64,000 nt of DNA. Source: Stutzerimonas kunmingensis (GTDB lineage Bacteria > Pseudomonadota > Gammaproteobacteria > Pseudomonadales > Pseudomonadaceae). The notes beneath the pieces are model-generated. The model was not told the DNA's origin. It saw only the letters and a list, made by a program, of their open reading frames with translations, and ran no database searches. Below are positions 18,752 through 27,410 of this stretch, one piece after another. Both the position numbers and the translations under genes were made by a program. Numbering within the stretch: position 1 is the stretch's first letter; each line of letters opens with the position of its first letter. The stretch lies in NCBI RefSeq assembly GCF_021432085.1, contig NZ_CP090366.1, positions 2,232,001 to 2,296,000 of the forward strand. The letters run 5' to 3'.

Positions 18752-18962
18752 TTGCCTTCGAGCCTTCCGGCTCGCTTACCGCTTTCCCGCGGCCGTCATC
18801 TCACAAGCAATGTCTGCAGCTGCTTTCCATCGTCTGGAAACAGGCGCAGCGGCGTGAGCGCTGCAACGGTGCCAGGATCACAAACTCGTCACCGGGCATT
18901 TCCTTCGCTTTGCCTGGCCGCAGCTGACCAGTAGCATCAGTGCGACGAACGAAGGAGAGTCT

Positions 18963-19880
18963 ATGCGCACCCGATTGGACGCCTGCCTGCGAGCAGTCAA
19001 CGAAGTATTGCTCGGCAAGGAAGCCCAGGTTCGACTGGCCCTTGCCTGTCTCTTGGCCCGAGGTCATCTGCTGGTCGAAGACATGCCGGGCATGGGCAAG
19101 ACCACCCTGAGCCATACCCTGGCCAAGGTGCTGGGATTGGAGTTCCAGCGCATCCAGTTCACCTCCGATCTGCTGCCCGGTGACATTCTCGGCACCTCGG
19201 TGTTCGACAAGGACAGCGGACAGTTCGTCTTCCACCCGGGTCCGATCTTCGCCGAGCTGGTGCTGGCCGACGAGATCAACCGCGCCACGCCGAAGAGCCA
19301 GAGCGCGCTGCTTGAAGCCATGGAGGAGGGGCAGGTCACCATCGAGGGGGCGACGCGCCCGTTACCTGACCCATTCTTCGTCATCGCCACACAGAACCCG
19401 GTCAGTTCAGGTGGCACCTTTGCATTGCCGGAATCGCAGCTTGACCGCTTTCTCATGCGCGTTTCCCTGGGCTATCCGGCCAAGGCAGCGGAAAAGGCGC
19501 TGCTGCTGGGCGAGTCGCGACGCGATCTGCTGACCCGCCTCGAACCGCTGCTGGAACACGACGAACTACGTGCCATTCAGGACGCGGTGGGCAACGTGCG
19601 GGTCAGCGATGCGCTGGTCGATTACGTGCTGCGACTGGTGGAGGCCACCCGCACGCAGCCGCAATTCGCCTGGGGACTGTCGCCGCGGGGCAGCCTGGCC
19701 CTGCTTGCGGCTGCACGTGCCTGGGCATTTCTCGATGGGCGCGACTACGTGATTCCGGAGGACGTGCAGGCGGTGTTGCCGACCGTGGTCGGTCATCGCC
19801 TGCGCGAGCGCGCGGACGCCACCGGTCATGGCGGCGGTGCGTTGGTGCAATGGTTGCTGCGCGAAGTGCCTGCCCTGTGA
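18963..19880 (+). CDS. MoxR family AAA+ ATPase
   Basis: A 305-residue AAA ATPase of the MoxR group, thought to act as a chaperone assembling or activating partner proteins. Walker A is PGMGKTT (residues 42-48), Walker B is VLADEINRATPKSQSALLEAMEE, and sensor 1 is IATQNPV. The C-terminal lid with LSPRGSLALLAAARAWA is typical. It is followed at close distance by a DUF58 protein and a transglutaminase-like membrane protein, the conserved Pseudomonas trio. Confidence 0.93.
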   Translation: MRTRLDACLRAVNEVLLGKEAQVRLALACLLARGHLLVEDMPGMGKTTLSHTLAKVLGLEFQRIQFTSDLLPGDILGTSVFDKDSGQFVFHPGPIFAELVLADEINRATPKSQSALLEAMEEGQVTIEGATRPLPDPFFVIATQNPVSSGGTFALPESQLDRFLMRVSLGYPAKAAEKALLLGESRRDLLTRLEPLLEHDELRAIQDAVGNVRVSDALVDYVLRLVEATRTQPQFAWGLSPRGSLALLAAARAWAFLDGRDYVIPEDVQAVLPTVVGHRLRERADATGHGGGALVQWLLREVPAL

Positions 19881-19914
19881 CAGCGACATCCGGGCATGAC
19901 GGCGGGCAACTGTC

Positions 19915-20877
19915 GTGAGGCTGTTGCCGCGCTTTCGTGACCGCTGGCTGCTGCGGCGCATCCCGCCCGCTTCCAGCGTGCGCCTGAACCAGCGGCGCAT
20001 CTTCATCATGCCCACCGCGGTCGGGCTGGCGTTCCTGGTGGCGCTGCTGCTGATGCTGCTGACCGCGATCAACTACCAGAACAGCCTGGCCTACGGCCTG
20101 ACCTTTCTGCTCGGGTCGTTGTATCTCGTCACCATCCTGCATACCTGGCGCAATCTTGCCGGCCTGGTCCTGCAGGCGGGCGGAACCACCGCTGCATTCG
20201 TCGGTGAGCAGGCGCTGTTGCGGGTGCGTCTGGAAAGTCCCGGTCGCGCCTATCAGGCGGTGGCGCTCGGCTGGCCGGCCAGCGGCTTGCGCCTGGTCGA
20301 TGTGCCGGCGGGCGGCGCCGTCGAAGTCGAATTGAGCCTGCCGACGCAACGCCGCGGCTGGCTGCGACCGGGGCGTGTGCGGGTCGAGAGCCGTTTTCCG
20401 CTGGGCCTGCTGGTGGCCTGGAGCTGGATCGATCTGGAGCTGGCGGCGCTGGTCTACCCGCAGCCATCGATTGCCGAGCGCCCGCCCGGCGGCAAGGCGC
20501 AGGAAGCCGAGGATGAGGGCACGCTGACGCACGGCGCCGGGGTCGACGACTATCAGGGGCTACGGGCCTGGCAGCCGGGCGATCCGCGCCGACGCCTGCA
20601 CTGGAAGGCCTATTCCCGTGGCCAGGGCCTGCTGGTGAAGGATTTCGCCAGCCTGCTCGGTAACGATCCGCTGCTGGACTTCGATGCCCTGGACGGCGAC
20701 ACCGAGCAGCGCCTGTCGAGGCTCTGCCACTGGGTCGTCGACCTCAGCGACAAGCAGCAGCCGTTCGCACTGCGCCTGCCGGGTGAGCTGGTCGGACCCG
20801 ATGGCGGGCAGGCTCATCGGGATGCCTGCCTGCGTGCACTGGCGCTGCATGGCCTGAGCGAGGAGGGCGTGAAGTGA
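19915..20877 (+). CDS. DUF58 membrane protein
   Basis: A 320-residue protein with two transmembrane helices (about residues 32-75) and a C-terminal DUF58 domain. The signature DDYQGLRAWQPGDPRRRLHWKAYSRGQGLLVKDF is present near residues 205-245. DUF58 proteins are usual partners of MoxR ATPases. Translation starts at GTG 19915. The stop overlaps the start of the next gene, so the three genes form one operon. Confidence 0.88.
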   Translation: MRLLPRFRDRWLLRRIPPASSVRLNQRRIFIMPTAVGLAFLVALLLMLLTAINYQNSLAYGLTFLLGSLYLVTILHTWRNLAGLVLQAGGTTAAFVGEQALLRVRLESPGRAYQAVALGWPASGLRLVDVPAGGAVEVELSLPTQRRGWLRPGRVRVESRFPLGLLVAWSWIDLELAALVYPQPSIAERPPGGKAQEAEDEGTLTHGAGVDDYQGLRAWQPGDPRRRLHWKAYSRGQGLLVKDFASLLGNDPLLDFDALDGDTEQRLSRLCHWVVDLSDKQQPFALRLPGELVGPDGGQAHRDACLRALALHGLSEEGVK

Positions 20878-22874
20878 GCGCGAAGCCGGGAATTCCGCGC
20901 AACAGCCTGATCTGGCTGCTGGTGGCGCAGGTGCTGGTGATCCTGCCGCACCTCACTCATCTGCCGCTATGGATCATCGGCCTGTGGTTGGGCTGCGCCA
21001 GCTGGCGGATCCAGATATTTCGCATGCGTGCGCGTTATCCGCGCAGCTGGCTCAAGGCGCTGCTGATGATTGGCGCCGGCTTCGGCGTGTATTTCTCGCG
21101 CGGCAGCCTGGTCGGCCTGGAAGCCGGCGTAGTGCTGCTGATCGCTGCGTTCATTCTCAAGCTCGTGGAGATGAGCACCCGTCGCGATGCGCTTGTACTG
21201 ATCTTCCTCGGTTTCTTCGCAGTAGTGACCAGCTACCTGTTCGAGGACAGCCTGGTCGCCGGACTGTATAGCCTGCTGCCCGTCACCGCATTGCTGGCCG
21301 CGATGATCGGGCTGCAGCAGAGTAGCCTGGTCACCCGACCATGGCCGACGGTACGCCTGGCCGGTTCGCTGCTGTTGCAGGCGATTCCGCTGATGCTGGT
21401 GCTGTTTCTGTTCTTCCCCCGCCTGCCGCCACTGTGGTCGTTGCCGCAGGCCGGCGACCGCGGCACAACCGGCTTGGCCGATCACATGGCGCCCGGCGAT
21501 ATCGCCCGTCTTGGCCGTTCGGCGGAGCTGGCCTTTCGCGTCACCTTCGACGGCGACATTCCGCCCCGCGGCCAGCTCTACTGGCGCGCGGTGACCTTCG
21601 AACGCTTCGACGGTCGTCGCTGGTCGCAGTCCTACGCTTCGCAGCTTCCCCAGGCGCCGGAGTGGCAGGCGGCTGGTGAGCCGCTCAGCTACAGCATCGT
21701 CATGCAGCCCAGCGGCCAGCCCTGGCTGTTCGCGCTGGATGTGCCGCAGGTTGCGTCCGCCGAGGCGCAGCTTATGGCGGATTTTCATCTCCAGCGCCGC
21801 CAGCCGGTGAACAAGCCGCTGATGTATCAGGCGACTTCATGGCTGGACGCGCGTCGCGAAGCGACCAGCGCACCGGCGAGCCTCGGGCGCGCATTGCAGC
21901 TGCCGGAACAGGGCAATCCACGTACTCGCGCCTGGGCGACCGAGCTACGGCGCTCTGCGCAAGAGCCGCAGGCGATGGTGGATGCGCTGTTGAAGCACTT
22001 CAACCGCCAGCCCTATCACTACACCCTGGAGCCGCCGCCGGTGGGGAGCGATATCGTCGATGATTTCCTGTTCGAGACGCGCAGCGGATTCTGCGCACAC
22101 TACGCCGGGGCCATGACGTTCGTGCTGCGCGCAGCGGGCATTCCGGCCCGGGTGGTGGCGGGCTATCAGGGCGGTGAGGTCAACCCGGCGGGCAACTACC
22201 TTTCCGTTCACCAGTTCGACGCCCACGCCTGGGTCGAGTACTGGGTCGCGGAGCGTGGTTGGGTCAGTGTCGACCCGACCTTCCAGGTTGCGCCCGAGCG
22301 GGTGGAGCAGGGCCTGGAGCAGGCGCTGGCCCGTGAGCAGAGCTTTCTCGCCGACGAACCGATGTCACTGCTGCGCTACCGTGATATCGGCTGGATGAAC
22401 GCGCTGCGCCTGCGCTGGGACAGCCTCAATTACGGTTGGCAGCGCTGGGTACTCAACTATCAGGACGAGCAGCAGTCGCAGATGCTGCAACGCTGGTTCG
22501 GCAAGCTGGACGGCCAGACGCTCGGTCTTGGCCTGGTGGCGCTGCTGGGTGTGCTGACCGGCGTGCTCGCGCTGCTGCTGTTCAAGCCCTGGCGGCGCGA
22601 AACGGACGCTCAGCAGCGCCTGTTCCGGCGCTTCGAACGACTTCTGGCACGTCATGGCGCGCGCCGCCACAAAGGCGAGGGCGCCCGTAGTTTCGCCCAG
22701 CGCGCCGCAGCGATGCTGCCCGAACAGGCGCCGGCCATTCTTGCGTTCGTCAGCCTCTACGAGGCGCAGCGCTACGCCCAGCAAACTGATGCGACTGACG
22801 ACCTGTCACGCGCCTTGAGCCAGCTGCGTCGGGCGCTGCCCTGGCGTCCCGCTGCGCCGGCACAACGTGGCTGA
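20874..22874 (+). CDS. tgpA: TgpA-like transglutaminase membrane protein (DUF3488)
   Basis: A 666-residue inner-membrane protein. The N-terminal third holds five or six transmembrane helices (DUF3488), the middle is a periplasmic transglutaminase-core domain, and a final helix near residue 560 precedes a DUF4129-like cytoplasmic tail. The catalytic Cys is in TRSGFCAHYAG (about 407), His in FDAHAWVEYW (about 448) and Asp in VSVDPTF (about 464), so the triad is complete. P. aeruginosa TgpA has this layout and is essential there. It is the third gene of the MoxR-DUF58-TgpA operon. Confidence 0.9.
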   Translation: MSAKPGIPRNSLIWLLVAQVLVILPHLTHLPLWIIGLWLGCASWRIQIFRMRARYPRSWLKALLMIGAGFGVYFSRGSLVGLEAGVVLLIAAFILKLVEMSTRRDALVLIFLGFFAVVTSYLFEDSLVAGLYSLLPVTALLAAMIGLQQSSLVTRPWPTVRLAGSLLLQAIPLMLVLFLFFPRLPPLWSLPQAGDRGTTGLADHMAPGDIARLGRSAELAFRVTFDGDIPPRGQLYWRAVTFERFDGRRWSQSYASQLPQAPEWQAAGEPLSYSIVMQPSGQPWLFALDVPQVASAEAQLMADFHLQRRQPVNKPLMYQATSWLDARREATSAPASLGRALQLPEQGNPRTRAWATELRRSAQEPQAMVDALLKHFNRQPYHYTLEPPPVGSDIVDDFLFETRSGFCAHYAGAMTFVLRAAGIPARVVAGYQGGEVNPAGNYLSVHQFDAHAWVEYWVAERGWVSVDPTFQVAPERVEQGLEQALAREQSFLADEPMSLLRYRDIGWMNALRLRWDSLNYGWQRWVLNYQDEQQSQMLQRWFGKLDGQTLGLGLVALLGVLTGVLALLLFKPWRRETDAQQRLFRRFERLLARHGARRHKGEGARSFAQRAAAMLPEQAPAILAFVSLYEAQRYAQQTDATDDLSRALSQLRRALPWRPAAPAQRG

Positions 22875-22992
22875 CGTCCATTGCCGGCATGGATGATTCG
22901 GCATTTCATGCGGCCGCTTCTGCCAGGCAGGCTCGCACCCTCACCGGCGCCCCTTTAACATCGCTCGCATAACGAACGATAACGAGGTGGAT

Positions 22993-23790
22993 ATGGAGCT
23001 TTGCGAGCTGTTGCAGGCGGTGCGTGACAACCCCGGCAGTGTGGTGGTACCGGCCAGCTGGGGACAGGGGCGTGCCGGTTTCGGCGGTCTGGTCGCCGCG
23101 CTAGTCTTCGAAAGCATGCGCGCCAAGGTGCCCGACGGCAGACCGCTGCGTTCGCTGGCGATCACCTTCGTCGGGCCGCTGGCGCTGGACACGCCGGCGA
23201 GCTTCGAGGCCGAGGTACTGCGAGAAGGCAAGGCCGTGAGCCAGATGCTAGGCCGCGTGATGCAGGACGGGCAGGTGGTCACCATAGTCCAGGGCAGCTT
23301 CGGCGCAGCGCGCAGTTCCGTCGTGGATGTCGCGGCAGAGCCGGCGCCAGCCATGCCACCGGTCGAAGCCTGCCAGGAACTGCCTTACGTAGCAGGCGTA
23401 ACGCCGGAATTTACCCGCTACCTGGCCATGCGCTGGGGCATCGGCGGGCTGCCATTTTCCGGCAACGCGTCCCGCGAAATGGGCGGCTGGGTGCGCCAGC
23501 GTGGTGATGTACCCCGCGAACCGATGACTGAAGCGCACCTGCTGGCGCTGGTCGATGCCTGGCCGCCTGCCGTGTTGCCGCATCTGAAGAGCTTCGCGCC
23601 CGGCAGTTCACTGACTTGGACCATCGAATTCATCCAGCCGTTGCCTGAACTCGACAGCCACGACTGGTGCATGTACCGCGCAGTTATCGAGCATGCCCGT
23701 GACGGCTACGGCCACTGCGCCGCGGCGTTGTGGACACCAACCGGAGAATTGGTCGCGCTGAGCCGGCAAACGGTGACCGTTTTTGGCTGA
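22993..23790 (+). CDS. Acyl-CoA thioesterase family protein (TesB-like double hotdog)
   Basis: A 265-residue protein with two hotdog repeats. The N-terminal GRAGFGGLVAALVFESMRA and LRSLAITFVGPL, and the C-terminal SLTWTIEFIQPLP with a late GELVALSRQTVTVFG, match the thioesterase-like superfamily related to TesB/FadM-type proteins. It probably hydrolyses medium- or long-chain acyl-CoA. ATG 22993 is preferred over the GTG two codons earlier because it leaves room for the GAGG site. It stands alone, convergent with the rhodanese gene. Confidence 0.8.
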   Translation: MELCELLQAVRDNPGSVVVPASWGQGRAGFGGLVAALVFESMRAKVPDGRPLRSLAITFVGPLALDTPASFEAEVLREGKAVSQMLGRVMQDGQVVTIVQGSFGAARSSVVDVAAEPAPAMPPVEACQELPYVAGVTPEFTRYLAMRWGIGGLPFSGNASREMGGWVRQRGDVPREPMTEAHLLALVDAWPPAVLPHLKSFAPGSSLTWTIEFIQPLPELDSHDWCMYRAVIEHARDGYGHCAAALWTPTGELVALSRQTVTVFG

Positions 23791-23852
23791 TGGCCGATCG
23801 GCGGTGTGCGTTACCGATGTTCATCGCCGAGGTGCCGCGCTACGCGAGGGTT

Positions 23853-24401
23853 TTACTTGCGATCGGTGCGGTAGATCTTTTCCGGATTCATCTTCGGGCT
23901 CCACGGCAGGCCGGCGTTCTGCCAGCCGTTCTGTAGGCGAAAACCTGCCTGCGGTCCTTCCTTTATCGCCGCGCCCTGAAATCCATCGACGACATACCGC
24001 GCATTGGGAAAACCGTTCTCACGCAGGAAATCCGCACTGGGTTTGCCACGCTCGCTGCCCGAGCGGCACATGGTGATGATTTCGGTGTCGGCGCCCAGCC
24101 CACGCTTGTCCAGTTCGGTCTGGATCTGCTCGAGGAACTTCGGATTACGGTTGGTCTGGAACGCACCGCGCTCGTCATTCCAGGCGTTCCGCTCGACGAG
24201 CAGATACGGAATGTTGGTGTCCACGGCATCGGTGAAGCCGACGAACATGATCTCCACCGGGTCGCGGACGTCGATGAAGAGGACCTTTGCACCCTCCTGT
24301 TGGGCGCGGGCGTAGGCGTCTTGCGGGGTGACTTCGAGTTCTACTGCCTGGGCCGCGAAAGCCAGCATGCTGAGGGAAAGGGCGATCAATGAGGATTTCA
24401 T
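23853..24401 (-). CDS. Secreted rhodanese-domain sulfurtransferase
   Basis: A 182-residue protein with a signal peptide cut near AAQAVE (residues 18-21), followed by one rhodanese domain. The active loop is CRSGSER (residues 112-118) with Cys112, six residues plus basic ends as in thiosulfate-type rhodaneses, and the CH2-like IDVRDP is at residues 43-48. It therefore handles sulfane sulfur in the periplasm. ATG 24401 has CGGAG six bases upstream and gives a clean signal peptide; an ATG five codons earlier lacks a ribosome site. It lies just downstream of the octaheme cytochrome and cytochrome b genes, but has its own candidate promoter and operator. Confidence 0.88.
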   Translation of the reverse strand: MKSSLIALSLSMLAFAAQAVELEVTPQDAYARAQQEGAKVLFIDVRDPVEIMFVGFTDAVDTNIPYLLVERNAWNDERGAFQTNRNPKFLEQIQTELDKRGLGADTEIITMCRSGSERGKPSADFLRENGFPNARYVVDGFQGAAIKEGPQAGFRLQNGWQNAGLPWSPKMNPEKIYRTDRK

Positions 24402-24444
24402 CCGGAGCTCCGACATGAAAGGACGTAGATGTTCGGGTCATCTT

Positions 24445-24460
24445 ATACCGGCGGGGGTAT
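24445..24460. promoter_or_regulatory. 16-bp CsoR/CstR-like operator of the rhodanese gene
   Basis: Read on the minus strand it is ATACC-CCCGCC-GGTAT, and the right arm runs into TATAAG, a likely -10, about 40 bases before the rhodanese ATG. CstR, a CsoR relative sensing persulfide, controls sulfurtransferase genes in other bacteria through GC-rich ATACC/GGTAT sites. The copy at 1561-1576 shares 13 of 16 bases with this one when read on the plus strand. Confidence 0.5.
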
Positions 24461-24479
24461 TTATCCACTCATTGATCAT

Positions 24480-25076
24480 TCAGTGCTTCTCTTCCCAGCC
24501 GCTCAGCATGGCTCTGATGTGTTCCAGGGGCGTCCGCCCGGTTGTGGCCAGGTATACATGCGCTATCAGGAAGATCAGCATCATGAACGCGCCCGCCGTG
24601 TGCAGCAGTGCGACCTGTTGCAAGCCGAACCAGGGCGAGAGTAGCTCCTGTACCTGCTCCCAGAAGAGATAGAGCAGCCCGGTCAGCCACAGCAGCGGGC
24701 CGATCATCACTTTGACGAACAGGTACGACAGGCGCTGCAACGGGTTGTGCTTGCGCTCCACCGTGATCTTGTACGGATGGGGGGCGCCCATGAAAATCCC
24801 GTGGACGTAGTAGCGCAGCATCCGGTCGATGTTGTTCAGCGTGGGAATGTACTGGCGCCACTGGCCGGTGGTGAAATGCCAGAAGATACCGAATACCCAC
24901 AACAGCATCAGCAGCCAGGCTGATACCTCATGGATTCCAACCGCAGTGCGAAACTCCAATAACGCGTGGCTGCCATGAACCGCGAAGCCGCTGAACAACA
25001 GCGTGATGATCAGTGTGGCTTGTGACCAGTGCCAGAAGCGCTCGAAACGGGTAAACAGGTAGAGACGCTCGCCCAT
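24480..25076 (-). CDS. Cytochrome b561-like membrane subunit
   Basis: A 198-residue membrane protein with four hydrophobic helices, of the type that anchors formate dehydrogenase, thiosulfate reductase or Ni-hydrogenase cytochromes b. Candidate heme b ligands are His16 (FWHW), His49 (GIHEVSAW), His159 (LLHTAG) and His173 (IAHVYL). It would pass electrons between the quinone pool and a periplasmic partner. ATG 25076 begins MGERLYLFTRFERFWHW and has AAGGAG nine bases upstream, inside the end of the octaheme gene, whose stop is only two bases before. The context makes it the electron-transfer partner of that cytochrome. Confidence 0.85.
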   Translation of the reverse strand: MGERLYLFTRFERFWHWSQATLIITLLFSGFAVHGSHALLEFRTAVGIHEVSAWLLMLLWVFGIFWHFTTGQWRQYIPTLNNIDRMLRYYVHGIFMGAPHPYKITVERKHNPLQRLSYLFVKVMIGPLLWLTGLLYLFWEQVQELLSPWFGLQQVALLHTAGAFMMLIFLIAHVYLATTGRTPLEHIRAMLSGWEEKH

Positions 25077-25077
25077 G

Positions 25078-26697
25078 TCAGTGACTCCTTCTGCGGCGGC
25101 GCGAGAGTACGCGCAAGGCGGCATGGATGAGGACGCCCAGCAGGGCGAGGCCAGCCAGCCCAAAGCCGATCCGGTCGAGCAGGGGGCTGTGGTGTTTGCC
25201 AGTCAGCCAGATGCCGGGAACAGTGCCGAGCTGGCTTTGCCGGGCATGGCACTGTGCGCAATCGAGCGCCTCTTCCTTCGGTGCGACCATATGGGTGATC
25301 GGCCACAGCATCGACGTGTCGACGAAGTCGAACTTGCCACTGTAGGGCGCGCCAGAAGCGTCAGCTCCAGCCTGCAGGGCCTTGGCCCAGTCGAAGTTGT
25401 ACCAGAACGCCGTATCGTTCGGGATCGCGGTATGCGGCACCAGCAATGTCAGGAGTTCGGTATCGAAAGGCTGGCGCCCGTGAAAGGTTTTGACCGGCCA
25501 GATGCGTGCATCAGTGGCCCCCGGTGTGCCGTGAAAGCTATTGATCGGTACCCGGGTGCTTGGGTCTATTACAGTATCGGGTTGCACATAGCTAACCCGA
25601 CCGTCGAACCAGACATAGTCGGGCACTACATCCTCGCCGAGTACGAAACTGCCCTTTCTGCTGTCGTAAAGAACCTGACCGCGCTCGTTGCGCGTCTGGA
25701 ATGGCTTGCCGTTGGCGTCCATTCTTCCGGCGCTGGACCAGTCCCAGGCCATTTTGGTAGGCACGCCGCCGCGGGCGAAGGCCGGGATATGACAGCTCTG
25801 GCAGGCAAGCACGCTGGTGTGGTCATTAAGGCGCCCGGTGTGCAGCAGGTTTCCCAGGTGCGGCTTGTCACCATGGCAGGACTGACAGGTCGAACGGTTG
25901 CGCTCGCTGCGCTCACCTCGAGTGACTGCGCCGTGCGGGTCGCTGGCAGTAACGTTGATGCGACTGCCGGCGATCCGGTGCTCCTCGGCAACGTGGCCCG
26001 TCGCACAGGTGAAATCGAGACCCTCCGCGGCCATGTGCACGTCCAGCTCACGCGACGGCGCATTGAGCGACGAATCGAGATCGCCGTGTTTCACGCCGTC
26101 GCCACCGCCGCCGTAGTAATGGCAGGTCCCGCAGGTCCGGCGCGTGGTTGCGCCAACATGGCGTGCCACGGCGGCCAGGTCGACCGGTTCGATGAATTTG
26201 CCTGAGCCGGGTGCGGTTTCGCTGCGCACCAGCGGCGGATGCCCAGCGAGGCCCGCAAGCTTGAGGTAGTTGCCGGTGTTATGGCAGGAAAGGCAGTCGA
26301 CCTTGGTTTCGTCGGTAAAGTCGAAGCTGGCATCCTTCCAACCATAGCCGATGTGGCAAGACTGGCAGAACGCCTCGTTGGAACGGTCGCCGATGCAGAA
26401 GCCGTTGAGCATGGTCTTCTTGCCCAGACGCTGACCGGTATCCGGGTTTATGTAGTCCCAGGTCCAGTGCCGCGTGGCCATGATCTGCTTGGCTGCCTTG
26501 CCGTGGCAGCTCAGACAGGCCCGCGTTACTTCTTCGCCACTGGCGAAAGGACCCAGCAGGGCATCGAAACGAGCGTGATTGGCGGTGGATGCTTGCGCCA
26601 GGCCGCCAGCAAGCAGGAGCGGCGCTAGTAGCAGGGCGATGGTGCGCTGGCGGAATGCTCTCACTTGCTGCATGGCAGCGGCGCTAGGGTCCAGCAT
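25078..26697 (-). CDS. Octaheme c-type cytochrome, tetrathionate reductase (OTR) family
   Basis: A 539-residue periplasmic multiheme protein with a signal peptide (ALLLAPLLLAGGLAQA) and a C-terminal membrane anchor (about 508-531) ending in RRRRRSH. Seven CxxCH motifs start at residues 61, 111, 135, 189, 271, 299 and 480; the eighth, at 231, reads CATGH, with glycine in place of the second cysteine. The DNA codon is GGC at 25998-25996, one base from TGC. The family (Shewanella OTR) reduces tetrathionate, nitrite and hydroxylamine in vitro; the role in vivo is open. ATG 26697 is preceded by the remnant of a thioredoxin-like gene and followed, with two bases between, by a cytochrome b gene. Function may be impaired by the altered motif. 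Confidence 0.88.
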   Translation of the reverse strand: MLDPSAAAMQQVRAFRQRTIALLLAPLLLAGGLAQASTANHARFDALLGPFASGEEVTRACLSCHGKAAKQIMATRHWTWDYINPDTGQRLGKKTMLNGFCIGDRSNEAFCQSCHIGYGWKDASFDFTDETKVDCLSCHNTGNYLKLAGLAGHPPLVRSETAPGSGKFIEPVDLAAVARHVGATTRRTCGTCHYYGGGGDGVKHGDLDSSLNAPSRELDVHMAAEGLDFTCATGHVAEEHRIAGSRINVTASDPHGAVTRGERSERNRSTCQSCHGDKPHLGNLLHTGRLNDHTSVLACQSCHIPAFARGGVPTKMAWDWSSAGRMDANGKPFQTRNERGQVLYDSRKGSFVLGEDVVPDYVWFDGRVSYVQPDTVIDPSTRVPINSFHGTPGATDARIWPVKTFHGRQPFDTELLTLLVPHTAIPNDTAFWYNFDWAKALQAGADASGAPYSGKFDFVDTSMLWPITHMVAPKEEALDCAQCHARQSQLGTVPGIWLTGKHHSPLLDRIGFGLAGLALLGVLIHAALRVLSRRRRRSH

Positions 26698-26717
26698 AGA
26701 TCACCCCTGGCAATCTG

Positions 26718-27147
26718 CTACTGCAGCCATTGCGGCTGTAGCAGCATGACGACGCCCCGCGGGAGCATCACCGCACCGCTGATGAGCTTCAGCGTGCCGC
26801 CAGGTCGTTTTGTGAGCTTGCGGCTGCTCAGCGCGAGCACGGCGAAACAGGTAGTACATCTGATCAGCAATGACGAACGTCAGCACTGCCGGCGGCCAGA
26901 CGCCGGCGCCACGGGACAGGCGCAGCAGATCGGCGCGAGCGGCAGGATCGCGATCGACTTCCCGCAGGCGAATCTCCAGCTCCGAATGCTGCGTGGAGAG
27001 CTCCGCGAGATGGGCCTTGGCTGCGCTGCAGTGCGGGCAGCCGTCACGCACGAATACCTTAAGCACCGTTGCGTTAGCGAAGGCATGAGCGCTGGCCAGT
27101 ATCCCCAGAAGCATCAACAGAGCCCCGCGCAACACGACGTGGTACAT
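26718..27147 (-). pseudogene. Thioredoxin-like membrane protein, deleted and frameshifted remnant
   Basis: ATG 27147 starts a signal-like hydrophobic segment, then a thioredoxin/glutaredoxin-fold start with VFVRDGCPHC and an acidic EVDRDP, and the frame looks coherent to FVIADQMYYLF. After that the frame turns into an arginine- and histidine-rich nonsense tail. One base over, the coherent ending AVLALSSRKL, then KLISGAVML and a final LQPQWLQ with TAG at 26720-26718, appears. Family members I recall are much longer, with several membrane helices between these two ends, so both an internal deletion and a frameshift near 26845-26850 are likely. The corrected stop is 20 bases before the octaheme ATG, so it was once part of that operon. 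Confidence 0.65.
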
Positions 27148-27410
27148 GAGCGTGCTTCCCAGATGCTGGCCCAGCCGCCGGCGGGGCGATGGCACATGGT
27201 TTGCGAATCCACGCCCATCCTCGACCGTCCTTTTCCGGCCGGCAATGATCTGTAGCAAGGTTGCGCGGTGTGAGCGGCCTTGGCACAGCAGGGTGGACTA
27301 ATCTCTTAATCAGCGTCATGTAACCGGACCTGGCAAGCGGACAGAATCAGGCACCGGTGAGACAGGCCTGTGCCGTGCTGTTTGCCGTCCTACCAGCGGA
27401 GATTTTGGCG

